From assembly GCA_013115135.1 (NCBI GenBank), contig JABANP010000582.1, positions 1-31,060 on the forward strand: a stretch of DNA of 31,060 nt, given 5' to 3'. The DNA is from Perkinsus olseni. Taxonomy: Eukaryota; Perkinsozoa; Perkinsida; Perkinsidae. Shown in pieces: positions 19,851-29,015 of this stretch. The notes beneath the pieces were generated by a model that was not told where the DNA came from, did no database searches, and saw nothing but the letters and a program-made list of their open reading frames with translations. Position 1 is the first letter of the stretch. The number at the start of each line of letters is the position of its first letter. The position numbers and the translations under genes were made by a program.

Positions 19851-20331
19851 ACGCAAATACACCTCAAATGGTGCGATTTTCCCAGCGAAATTCCTCATTT
19901 TTCACAACAATAAGGCGGAACAGATGCCATCGTGCCCGAGCGTCACTCGCGTCCCCTTTTTGTCTCACATTTGCCTGCCTCTGCACCGGTGATTCCCGAG
20001 CACCCGGCTCGACAGTCGACCACGAAAGAGATTCAGCCGGTCGTCCGAGTCGAGCCCCCTCCATATTTTACGGGCAATCGACATGTCTCTGCCCGACTTC
20101 GCTCGGACTTTGTTGATAGCGAACGGACAAGTGCGGCGTTCACTTCAAGGTAGAGTTCAATCTCAGTATTTGTTTCCTCGAAGTTCCCGCTCATTCTGGT
20201 GAGGGGTGGTCACGGTTGGGCATCAACAATCGCAGTTTTTGCCGAGATATACGTCTGCCTTTGCTTTAGTTGAAAGCCACCTGTAAGGGGGAGTCTTTCT
20301 CACAAATTAGGCGCTCGCCCGACGGGATAAC
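19851..20331. other. No confident gene; possible retroelement scrap
   Basis: A plus-strand frame at 19932-20153 has a proline-rich stretch and EPPPYFTGNR, faintly like gag proteins of LTR elements; too weak to call. The run GGTGAGGGG-GG---CGGTTGGGCATCAACAAT near 20199-20232 recurs at 26668-26700, so it belongs to a dispersed repeat. Confidence 0.35.
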
Positions 20332-20551
20332 GAGCGTTAGGGGTGTATCCCAACTGATCCAGTATAAATTCGTCCAGTGGTCATCTCACCCAAAGGTGCA
20401 ACTCGTCCATCTCTGTGCGTCCAGTATAAATTCGTCCAGTATAATTCCATCCAGCGTGACGGTTTCGACCATGAGGCATCCACCGTTTCCATGGGTTTTT
20501 TTGTTTGATCCAGTATCATTTCATCCAGGCATTACCCTTGCGTGAACAGAA

Positions 20552-20616
20552 CACGAACTCGTTGCAATTGCTCGAAACACACAATGTGTGTTTCGAGCAA
20601 TTGCAACGAGTTCGTG
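20552..20616. repeat. Perfect palindrome, 32-bp arms, one-base centre
   Basis: The arms 20552-20583 and 20585-20616 are perfect reverse complements around a single a. Three bases separate it from the next palindrome. It is inside the MULE, just inside the left subterminal repeats. Confidence 0.95.
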
Positions 20617-20619
20617 CAA

Positions 20620-20670
20620 CGATGACGATGATCGTGAAGTGATGTCATCACTTCACGATCATCGTCATCG
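20620..20670. repeat. Perfect palindrome, 25-bp arms, one-base centre
   Basis: The arms 20620-20644 and 20646-20670 are perfect reverse complements around a single t. The arm itself contains GATGACGATGATCGTGAAG. Confidence 0.95.
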
Positions 20671-20716
20671 GATCAAATCGGATGATAGCATTCAGCCATA
20701 AGGACGAAAAGTAACT

Positions 20717-21533
20717 TCATACAGAGCGAGGCATTGGGATCATTGTTGAAGTAAAGAAATGATGATGAGTATCAAAAGTGCACAACTGATGGAGTACTCC
20801 CGCCCGTGGGGACGGGCATAGCACCAAGATATTCGTTTCATAAATAGCAGAACGTCCTGAGCGTATACTTCCCCTAGCTCGAGTGAGAGCCTCTCTACAG
20901 GTCCTCAAATAAGTGATGTATTGAACGTCTGGCAGTCGTTGAGGATTAGGATGCCAAGAAGTCCCACAATACTCTGGAAAATTCGCATTAAATGATCGAG
21001 CCAAAGTCTCCTCGCACTCCTTACGGCATCTAGTAGGCTTGCGATAATTATCCCCACATTGCAGCCGGTGGAAGAGCCTATTATACTCATCGTACTGGTC
21101 AGTGATGGTCCAATGCAATATGATAGAACCCAGGGTGACGGATTGACAGAGTGTTATAGAGAGTATGGTGATACGCCTCAGCTAAATTGGACGTTCTCTC
21201 ACGAGAACCGGCGTGGTTCCACTTAGTACAAGGAAAAAGCGGTGGGCGCGAATCAGTACCAATGAACGTTTTCGTGAAATACTTCACGAAGTTATCAGAA
21301 TTAGAGCGTAAAGGTTCAGGCAAGCTTTGAGAGATATGATCTCCCAGCCTGTATACGGAATCGAGGGCAAATCGCATATGGCCGATGGGTACAAGAGGGA
21401 GTGGGTTGGAGGAAATCAATCTAAGTCTAGAAAGACGTAACCTGAGAGAGGTAATAGGGTGTGGGAGAGCAGTGAAATTGTGCATGACCTTCATCTGCTT
21501 GTCCTTCCAGAAGAGGCAGCTCGCGGTGCGCAT
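20717..21533 (-). pseudogene. MULE transposase C-terminal remnant
   Basis: The minus-strand frame from about 21533 to 21099 contains FVKYFTKTFIG, RPPLFPCTKWN, RERTSNLAEAYHHTLYN and IRHPGFYHIALDH. This is the standard order at the end of eukaryotic MULE transposases: F--YF---YIG, R-PLFP---WN, RTNN--E-WH, HP-iW-fi. The protein continues in a shifted frame (ITDQYDEYNRLFHRLQCG, then C-R--CEETLAR) down to 20717, so at least one frameshift is present. The DDE core that should precede it is absent. It lies inside the element bounded at 20341-22062. Confidence 0.75.
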
Positions 21534-21656
21534 TCATCATGAGAATGGCGACAGTCAAAAAGAACACTACGGTACATAAATTAGGGGCGCGCGCTTCGGA
21601 GTAAACGGAAGGTACGCGGGCACCCGAAGCACAAACGAATTTCTTCAGGGTACGAA

Positions 21657-21720
21657 TGGTGGCGTGGTTAAGTCCCGCTGCTGCTGACCGGGCAACCCAG
21701 GTTCGATTCCTGGGGTCGGT
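21657..21720 (+). other. tRNA-like fragment with A- and B-box matches
   Basis: GTGGCGTGGTTAAGTCC resembles a D-arm/A-box. CCAGG-TTCGATT-CCTGG is a perfect T-arm with a B-box, about 40 bases downstream as in a tRNA. The seven bases after the T-arm do not pair with those before the D-arm, and no proper anticodon arm forms. It is probably a tRNA relic or a tRNA-derived SINE piece inside the MULE. Confidence 0.4.
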
Positions 21721-21744
21721 CTCGGAGGAGAACGACAGGGGAGT

Positions 21745-21845
21745 CCGGCGGCGGAGCCGCCGGCGAACTTTTTAATTTGGCATCGCGAAGCGGCTTCGCG
21801 ATGCCAAATTAAATGCGATCGGGCATCCGATCGCGATGCCAAATT
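21745..21845. repeat. Cluster of hairpins near the MULE right end
   Basis: In order: CCGGCGGC/GCCGCCGG around 21745-21763; a perfect palindrome with 21-bp arms and one-base centre (21771-21813, centre g at 21792); then GCGATCGG/CCGATCGC (21815-21834). The string CGCGATGCCAAATT occurs at 21797-21810 and again at 21832-21845. Confidence 0.85.
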
Positions 21846-22072
21846 TTTTCATTCGGTGGACGAAATGAGACATGCATGAAAAAAAACAGGGCGAATGAAT
21901 GGACGAAGTGAGACTGGATGGGCCGAGAATTTATTTTATGGGCGATTTTGATGGGTGAAATGAGATGGATGGAATGGCACCGGATGAAATTATAGTGGAC
22001 GACTTTACACTGGAACAGATGACCACTGGACGAAATTATACTGGATCAGTTGGGTTACCCCGGAGCGTTAGG

Positions 22073-22985
22073 TAGAATAAAGTTTCCTTTTATGAAGCGA
22101 GGCTAATGGACCACACAGAAAGGGAATCGATTGTCCAAGGGTTGAAATGACTCCGAGGCCTATTGCCTTTATCGCCGAGCGATCAATTGACCCGTTCTTA
22201 TCTGGAAACAGATGCGGGGTGGCGCCGTCTGGGTTGAAACGGCGGGCGGAGTGCTTGACTGATGAGTGCGAGACTTGCTGTGAGCCAGTATAGCTCCCTA
22301 CCCTGGCCCAGGGACTGGTGAATTCTAAGTTTCGGGGACAGGCTCACTTTTTCCGAGGATATTGCAAGGATGTATCTCGCTTGAATCGGCAGAAGATTGT
22401 CAAGGCTGCTGTACACATTTTCAAGGCACTTGGGCGACAGCACGCAGTCCAGCTGTTCCGCCGTGTCTCTAATATCAGTGGCAAGATACAGTTAACGATT
22501 TGGGAACTTCTCACAAAAACCTGGCTGCCACGTAGTATATGCGCCGAGCGCATATACTATGTGGCAGCGCATTGCGCTGGATCATCTCCGCTCGGCCAGA
22601 AGATAGGAACAGAACCACGAAACCTCACTTGAAATTCAAACTGTGAATAAGGTACGAACCTACAGCATGAAACCCTACACACGCTATTCTGCTCTGTGTG
22701 ATGAGCCTGCCTCACGGAAGGACCTCCATGCGCAACTGATCCCGAGAATGTAACTCAATTCGGGAGATGGAAGCCTTGGAGGATACGACAGCACTCTGTA
22801 AACCCGCTCTAACGGCGTTGATTACTTCCCCCGCCTGAAGCAGTCGCTGAGCGAGGAGCTGACGGGGGTAAAGTCTTTGAAACTCGTAATTGGAATGTAC
22901 TAAAGCGATGTACGATTCACCGCTCATCGGATCCGCGAGGCAGCCAACTGCTGTGAGGTGGCTCAAACCTGTCAAATCCGAGGTT
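22073..22985. other. No gene recognised
   Basis: Spacer between the MULE and unit G. Open frames here (such as 22318-22632, plus) show no domain or signal. The hairpin at 22524-22568 is the only clear structure. Confidence 0.4.
22524..22568. repeat. Inverted repeat, 21-bp arms, three-base centre
   Basis: The arms 22524-22544 and 22548-22568 pair with one mismatch around CGA. The left arm starts GCTGCCAC and ends TATATGCGC. It is another near-loopless palindrome. Confidence 0.85.
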
Positions 22986-23122
22986 AAGTATTCGATGGCA
23001 TAACAACGTGCTGGACGTGCCCGGCCGCAGCAGGAAGACTAGTTCTCAAGCTGTGCATAGCTGCGTCGCAGCCTCCGACTCCGTCAACTGAGTTCCCAAT
23101 CTGGGGTCCGTATCCGTTTCGG

Positions 23123-23142
23123 TGTCGCAGCGACACTGTCGC
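23123..23142. repeat. Inverted triplet motif, exact
   Basis: Hexamer TGTCGC, spacer A, GCGACA, spacer C, TGTCGC; flanks g and t. Both spacers obey the rule. Confidence 0.92.
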
Positions 23143-23499
23143 TTCTCGAGACACAGAGAGTCGTCTGTGTATGCGTGCAAATGGGTAAGAAGCAATAGTT
23201 GGCTGAGAGACAGCGCAACTATCACCAACTATGCGAGGATAGATCTCGTCAGCCGCTCAGCCTAGATAGCGGTGACTAGGAAAGCTAAGCCCATACTGAC
23301 GCACTCAAAATGAGCCGGTCTGATCTGACACAATACGTAACCACAAAGTGTGACACTCCGGTTGACGAGCACGCACGAAAGCCCGAGGTTGCCGTGAAAG
23401 TCTCGCTGAGGAGAGTTTTCGATTTGTTACAAAGATGGCATTAACTTTTCTGAGGCCAGAATTGTATGGTTGTTCAGTCATTGATACTGGCCGTTGCTT

Positions 23500-23706
23500 A
23501 TGGCTCAATTCTGTCACCTGCTGGTCGGCATCGTCCCGTTCACCCTGTTATGTAGCGCCGAGTGGTTCCTTGCCCCCTCTCCTACACTCGGTGGCGCCAA
23601 ACCATTCTGCCAAATGCAGTACTGCATAATAGAGAGTGGAGGTTGCGAACCGCAGTGTAAATGTATTATTGAAGGACGTAAATGCGTATGCTCATGTCCG
23701 TATTAG
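23500..23706 (+). CDS. Secreted cysteine-rich peptide G (CPY-tail family)
   Basis: The product is 68 residues from the ATG at 23500. The signal is MAQFCHLLVGIVPFTLL, then a cleavage-like CSAEW. A PSPTLGG linker is followed by C-x4-C-x6-C-EPQ-C-K-C-x6-C-V-C-S-C-PY-stop, eight conserved cysteines, plus two more within the signal region. It has the shortest loop before the CxCxCPY tail in the family. Its 5' flank (GGCATTAAC, ATTGTATGGTTGTTCA) and 3' flank (TTGATGGTGTTTCGCCGGAC) match E and F. It is probably secreted; function unknown. Confidence 0.85.
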   Translation: MAQFCHLLVGIVPFTLLCSAEWFLAPSPTLGGAKPFCQMQYCIIESGGCEPQCKCIIEGRKCVCSCPY

Positions 23707-24703
23707 TTGATGGTGTTTCGCCGGACTATTCAACCTAACCACCAGCAAAGTCTGAGGGGTTGGCATAGTTGTGGCGATCTCAACAGATCATTTCATTCAT
23801 TCGTTTGTCATCCCATCATTCTTTGAACAATCGCTCTGGCAGGGAGAGGCATCGGCTCCCTTCGGACGGCCCTCCTCGGGTGCTGGCCCGCTCAACTCTC
23901 ATCTGCAACTGCAAGTACTGTTGCCAGATCTGTTGCATGTTGTAGATGCCATTGTGGTTGCGAGCGGCTCATGGCTTCAATCATCCTGACAGATTGACTA
24001 TTGTGAGAGTCAACAAGTTCTGAAGCTTCGCTCAGAATGGCATGGATGCACTCTCACCTTTTACTTTTTGACTCAATGAGATATCTCTCAATCCCTCGAG
24101 CATCTTCCAGCTTCTCCGATTTGTGCTAAGAGTCAGGCAATAATCTCAGTGTACGCGAGTTTTATCGGGAATCTCGAATTAGCGCTCACTGGAGAGACTA
24201 AGAGTGGTTACCTCGGCTTTGATGTCCTCTCGAGGGAGCGACAACCATGTTCTAGGAAGCACGTTTACATCATCGATGTCACATTAACGGGCCCGCCATG
24301 GTAATTTAGTATGCTGACAATGTCTCAAGATTTAACGTTCTTGTGTGCACGGTCGCTTTGAAAGACTGAGAAAGCATCCCAGAGTCTTGAGATATCCAGC
24401 AATGGCGGACCTTACAGTTCTCCGGGCTGAAAGAGCCTTCTACCACATGCAAGTCAGGAAACGGAGCCCTACGCATAAGATTTTCTCGCCCGTACGGCTA
24501 CCACGTTTCATTCCGAGGACTTTCATCTATACTGGAATGACAGCTGAACTCAGCCCGAAGTCTGTTTGATGCAACAATCCTGGGTGAAGATGAAATTGGA
24601 GTCGTGAGCCGTGTAAATCGCCCTGCTCCGAAGTGTCGTGGTGTGCGATGTACTCGTTTGCGGAATATGATGGAATGAAGCGCAGTACTCGAGCAGTTTC
24701 GGG

Positions 24704-24722
24704 GCACCCCGCGACGGGGTGC
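24704..24722. repeat. Inverted repeat, 8-bp arms, CGA centre
   Basis: GCACCCCG, CGA, CGGGGTGC. The centre is the same triplet as in the 22524-22568 hairpin. Confidence 0.6.
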
Positions 24723-24750
24723 TCTGAATCGGTACCGAAATAAGTTGTGA

Positions 24751-25866
24751 GAGTTCACCACTCGGACACGGTACCAGGCTAATCTTCCGCGGATCGGCAG
24801 CCGGAAACAAAAAGCACTTGCATAGGTCTTTGGACTATGAGCCTTTTCACATCATCCTACGGGCAGCAACTTACTCCGAGGTTCTGCCGAAATTTATCCA
24901 ACCACGAGTTAGTTTGCGCCCTCAAGCCATCCGGCACGCGCCCGAGTAGACCAATCAGTACTCGTTGGCCACCAGCATGCTGGCAATGAGGAATTCGCTC
25001 AGGGGTCCCCTAGACTAGGGGCCTAGGGGACCCCTAGGTGGAGTCAGTTGCGTCATCGTCTGGCCAACGTCGTCATTGCACATCAGCTGCAGCGAAGAAC
25101 TGTTCCGGGCAGGCAGAAAGACAAGCTATGAGCGGCTCCCTGCGTGTTTGCGATGGTCCGAGATGAAAGTATAGCGAAAAGACTACACTGCTGGTTTTAT
25201 CCGTTGGATAGCCTCCCCGCCATTTACACCCTCCACACGAACAACCCAGTGGACCAGGTCTTATCAGACACCTGGGCACAAGAGATCGCTGGCCCTCGAA
25301 CCACCGTGTATACGGACGGGTTAGAGCTTGGAGTGGCCCAGAGCGTTCTGCGGAACTACGCTCGGGAAGGCGATTTCTCTCCAGCGCGAATTCGCTACTC
25401 TCGGGAAGTTACGAGTTCGATCCTTTGCACTCCCATTCAGCACAAATCGCTCGGGAGATAGGGAGAAATCCTCGCGCTGTGCGCCGAAGAATGCTATAAA
25501 GACCTCCGCGTTGGATGGAGTTTCAGAGATTTGCCAATCATTACAATACTAAAGAATCACGGAGACTTATACGGGCTCTAACAACGGCATGTACAACAAA
25601 ATAGCTCCAGCCGAGTTAGGCAACGTACACTCCGTGAACAGAATTGGGATCAACATGGGAACACGGATAACGTGGAGGCATTAGTATCACGTCGAACAGC
25701 TCGCCGACAATAAGTGAATGATGAGATGAGCCGAATAGAACGATGACTGCTCCAGTCGATAGTCAACGAAGATCTGATTAAATCGGATTTATTATCATAC
25801 TCGGCTGATGTAGAGCAACATGTCCAATAGAGAATTACGTCGAATGTACCAAGAGACCTGTAGCAA
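24751..25866. other. No confident gene
   Basis: A plus-strand frame at 25144-25461 includes TTVYTDG, which recalls the first aspartate motif of retroelement RNase H, but nothing else fits. It may be a relic or chance. Confidence 0.35.
25001..25037. repeat. Four-arm palindromic cluster
   Basis: With X = CCCCTAG the order is X (25007-25013), a, X' (25015-25021), c, X' (25023-25029), a, X (25031-25037), where X' is the reverse complement. An outer arm AGGGGTCCCCTAG (25001-25013) also pairs with CTAGGGGACCCCT (25023-25035). Confidence 0.85.
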
Positions 25867-26070
25867 TTAGTAAGGGCACAGGCATAAGCAGTCTTGATGG
25901 GGAGCGTCTACGAAGAGGCAATCGCACTGAGGCTCGCAAGCTGGATCACAATACCATCTGTCACAGTGAGCTTGAAAGCTGAGGCCTCGAAGGCGCCCAA
26001 AGAACTGCTCGCCGCAAGACAACACGAGCAACCCGAGGGAGCTGATCAAAGTGAGATAGGTTAGCGCCAT
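25867..26070 (-). CDS. Secreted cysteine-rich peptide H (CPY-tail family)
   Basis: The product is 67 residues from the ATG at 26068-26070. The signal is MALTYLTLISSLGLLVLS, then CGEQ. The linker FFGRLRGLS resembles HLRAL of A1, B1 and I. The mature core is C-x4-C-x3-C-EPQ-C-D-C-x9-C-L-C-L-C-PY-stop. The leader just before the ATG (GGCAGGTTCTTTTGAGC) matches that of I (GGCAGATTCTTTTGGAT) and resembles those of A2 and B2. It is probably secreted; function unknown. Confidence 0.85.
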   Translation of the reverse strand: MALTYLTLISSLGLLVLSCGEQFFGRLRGLSFQAHCDRWYCDPACEPQCDCLFVDAPHQDCLCLCPY

Positions 26071-27737
26071 GCTCAAAAGAACCTGCCCATGATGCTTTCA
26101 GTACGCCTGCCCTGCCCTTGACCCACTGTGCACACGAGGCGTTCACGAGTGCTGGCACGAGTGAGCGCATGGACTACAACAGATTTTAGCTAAACCAGCG
26201 CTTAACAGGTAGCGAAACCGATTCCGCGGAATGCTCAAGTGAAGGAAGCTACACAGCATGTACGGTGTGCCACCGATACCAGCACCACTTGGGCTCCCAC
26301 TGAGCGGCCGTCCTTCCGGGACAGTTACTTTTACGGGGATAACCCTCCGGTTATGACAGGATTCTATCGACAATGAGGTACTCCGGGGGACAGCCAACCC
26401 AGCCGACTACACGCTAGCACATAGCTTGGCGGAGCGAACCAGTGCGACCATTGTAGGAATCGCACCCCGCGCTAGCCATTTCAAGCTGTGTGCGTCCGTC
26501 CACCTCCCTTCGAAGGTTGAGTCCCTTGGCGTGAAGTTCGAAGACGCCATCCACTGGCGCTTCGCTACTAGTTGACTTGTCAAGTGATGGTCACAACACT
26601 ATCACGCAGCGGCGGTCACGTCAAGGTGGATTCCAAACTCAAGTTCCCTTCGAGTTGTCGTCCGTTTCGGTGAGGGGCGGCCGCGGTTGGGCATCAACAA
26701 TGCATTCCGGTAGCCTTGTATGTTGAAAGGCCATTGACCGGTGAGGGCCGTTCTCAAGTCGGGTTTCGATACACTTCGCGACTGATTCCAGCGCTTGAGG
26801 AGAACTAGAGGCCATCTCTGAACTCAAACGCCGACCGAGGTTGCCCGAGATAAAGAGCTCTCTGTGATTCCTACCTCACGCTCCGTGTTCCTCGAGAAAT
26901 TCACGACGGAAGCTTTCTGCTGCATGCGTGTTAGGTGATGGCGGACCGCCCCATTCAACTCGAAGATAATGATAAGATGGCAGAGATCACTCGGAGGAAA
27001 AACGGCGCTTACAAAATGCGTCGAGTTTTCCGAGTGTCCCACGATTTTTCATACATGGGTACAAGAGATACCTACGTGGAACATGAGGGGTTCGAAGCTA
27101 GCTCTTTGAGCGATCTTCTGAGCGAATGGGTAGGTTTACTGTGATCGTCTGAAGTCTGGATTTCCTTCCGACAATAGGAAAAGTTTGCTCACTGGCAGCA
27201 CACCTGTTGCTATGCTTTCATCTGCCACCGTTCAATCACCATGTGAAGTCGCTGAATCATTTCACTGCACCTATGAACAGCTCAAATCGATTCAGAAACA
27301 GAGAGAGATCTGAGTGTTGTGATACTAGATACTAAATAAGTCTACTCTCTCGTGACTGGCGAATGAATATGAATAGGTCTTCTCATTCGCGATCAGAATA
27401 ATTCTTATGTTTCTAAGGATGATGATGCCGAAATCGCGTAGACAACAAGGACCACTACGGCCTCTCGCGATGGCATCTACAATAGACTTGGCCTGGCCAA
27501 GTTGGTCATCGTTTTACAATCGAGAGACGCGATCTTCATAGAAGCATGGAGAGGAGATAAGCGTGCATGCGACTATGGCCGCCGAACTGATAAGCGTCGG
27601 CCACCGGGGGGCAAGAGCAGGCCACCGATTCGAAAAAAGCTACACAAGTTGATGAATAACTGTTCAAGGTACGCTCGGCTGCAGAAAAGCCGCAGCTTGC
27701 GACCATGCCGAACGACCAACCGACGGAACTGAAGCGG
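26071..27737. other. Spacer between H and I, no gene recognised
   Basis: Nothing codes convincingly. The sequence at 26668-26700 repeats part of 20199-20232. An inverted repeat GCGAATGA/TCATTCGC with a 16-base loop lies near 27359-27390. A triplet motif is listed separately. Confidence 0.4.
27488..27507. repeat. Inverted triplet motif, one mismatch
   Basis: Hexamer TTGGCC, spacer T, GGCCAA, spacer G, TTGGTC (one mismatch); flanks c and a. Both spacers obey the rule. Confidence 0.78.
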
Positions 27738-27944
27738 TCAATAAGGGCACCCGCATACACACTCGTTCCAATGAGCATCCTTGAAGACACATTCACACTG
27801 AGGCTCGCAAGATCCACAGTGACGCATCGGACAGGTGGTTGAGCTCGGGTCGCCTAGAGCGCGCAGATGTCCAAGGAGAGGCTCAGCGCCACACGACAAG
27901 GACAAGCAGAAGATAACGATCACTGAAAGATAGTTCCTAGCCAT
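27738..27944 (-). CDS. Secreted cysteine-rich peptide I (CPY-tail family)
   Basis: The product is 68 residues from the ATG at 27942-27944. The signal is MARNYLSVIVIFCLSLS, then CGAE, followed by PLLGHLRAL as in A1 and B1. The core is C-x4-C-x2-C-EPQ-C-E-C-x9-C-V-C-G-C-PY-stop, with the shortest gap between cysteines two and three. The minus-strand leader has AATATTTAAGGCAG then TTCTTTT, which may include a TATA-like element or a splice acceptor. It is probably secreted; function unknown. Confidence 0.85.
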   Translation of the reverse strand: MARNYLSVIVIFCLSLSCGAEPLLGHLRALGDPSSTTCPMRHCGSCEPQCECVFKDAHWNECVCGCPY

Positions 27945-27959
27945 ATCCAAAAGAATCTG

Positions 27960-29015
27960 CCTTAAATATTGCGGTAGCCATCACCTGCGCCACCGAGCGC
28001 TCGAGCTGATGGTTTTTGTCGACCAACCGACTTATCGACACTTATCGAACGAGTGAGCTTCAACTCAAAGCAACTAGACTGGTTAGAGGCTCAACACAAA
28101 GAACTCTCCGGTTTCCCGAGCGTTTCTGCCATCGATCAACCCACGTGCGCCGAGCGAAAACGCTATGAACGGTTAAAACCTCAGGTTCCAAGATAGGGCA
28201 AGGTCTGGTACCTCACTGGAGCCGGTGAGGTCGACAGGATTTCAAGACGACAGCGAGGGAATTGGGTGCTCACGACGACAGCGAAGGCAAACCATGCCGA
28301 AGGCGATGGCACACACGCCAATCGGGGTTGGATAGTAAAGCGCAACTCGACATTAGTAACTGATGCGAGGCAAAGAAAGTCTAATCTCCCGAGTTTAGCC
28401 TATTTCCCGCTACAGCATAATCGATCACGGCACATTGTGCGGGCCAACTCCACGCACGAACTTGTGCGGCACTTTTCCGCCGCGCTACTCACAACGACTG
28501 ACCGACAACATCACCCTTGTCGGGTGAGCCAGCCCCAGAAAGACGATGATAGACGGTGGGCATAGACCATGTGAAGGCCGCAAAGTGTCAATCACACCAT
28601 CTACTGCCGTTGAAGGGGGCATTTATAGATAGAGCACCAGGAAGCAATCATGAGTCGACGGGCGCGATACCGTGCGGTGGTGTGTGTGTGAGTTTATAGT
28701 CCAACGCCGGTTCCGGCTTAGTTAGACTCTTGCCGATGTGCACAGTTGGAGACACTCTGTAGCGTTGATATGCAGTGCAAACAGACAGATTATCAATAAG
28801 CTTTCCTCAGGGGTACTTTCAACTAGAAAGGCTTCCTTTCCTCCTGGCAGGATCCGCTTACTCATCCGAGGGCTGTGCCTACGACCGTCGCACAAGCCTC
28901 GCCCGGTGTGCCACGACCAGTATCATCTCCAGGACTCGAAAAGTCTGCCAATCAAGTTGTTTTCCCCGTTCGGTTAACTCTCATTAGGCGATGGTCTCCA
29001 CCAAACTTTCTATTT
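27960..29015. other. No gene recognised
   Basis: Short open frames only. Direct repeats CTTATCGA (28031-28048) and ACGACAGCGA (28247-28286), plus an imperfect palindrome ACCTCACTGG/CCGGTGAGGT with a two-base centre (28210-28231), are all I see. The 3' end of the retrotransposon should lie near 29000, but I find no clear poly(A) or target duplication. Confidence 0.35.

Larger units (their letters stand above)
20341..22062. mobile_element. MULE-like DNA transposon, non-autonomous or decayed
   Basis: The 9-base target duplication GAGCGTTAG (20332-20340 and 22063-22071; a tenth base also matches) flanks inverted ends. Left: GGGTGTATCCCAACTGATCC. Right, reversed: CGGGGTAACCCAACTGATCC. The match continues through CAGTATAAATTCGTCCAGTGG and TCATCT, about 48 bp. 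Variants of TCCAGTATAA-TTC-TCCAG recur inside both ends, a subterminal repeat array. A minus-strand transposase tail (20717-21533) and several long palindromes lie inside. A 9-bp duplication and this transposase type both point to Mutator-like elements. The catalytic core is missing, so it cannot move by itself. Confidence 0.8.
22990..24750. repeat. Peptide-gene repeat unit G
   Basis: The unit is collinear with E and F. Relative to E it has about 100 extra bases at 23042-23145 before the CTTCTCGAGACAC landmark, and that extra stretch holds a triplet motif. The shared tail runs through CTCGCCCGTACGGCTACCACGT and GGAATATGATGGAAT. Confidence 0.75.

Noticed and set aside
21657..21720. Complete tRNA gene
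   Set aside because: The T-arm and a D-arm-like box are good, but the acceptor stem does not pair and no seven-base anticodon loop can be placed.
25144..25461. RNase H remnant (TTVYTDG)
   Set aside because: Only one short motif fits; the later acidic and histidine motifs are not seen.
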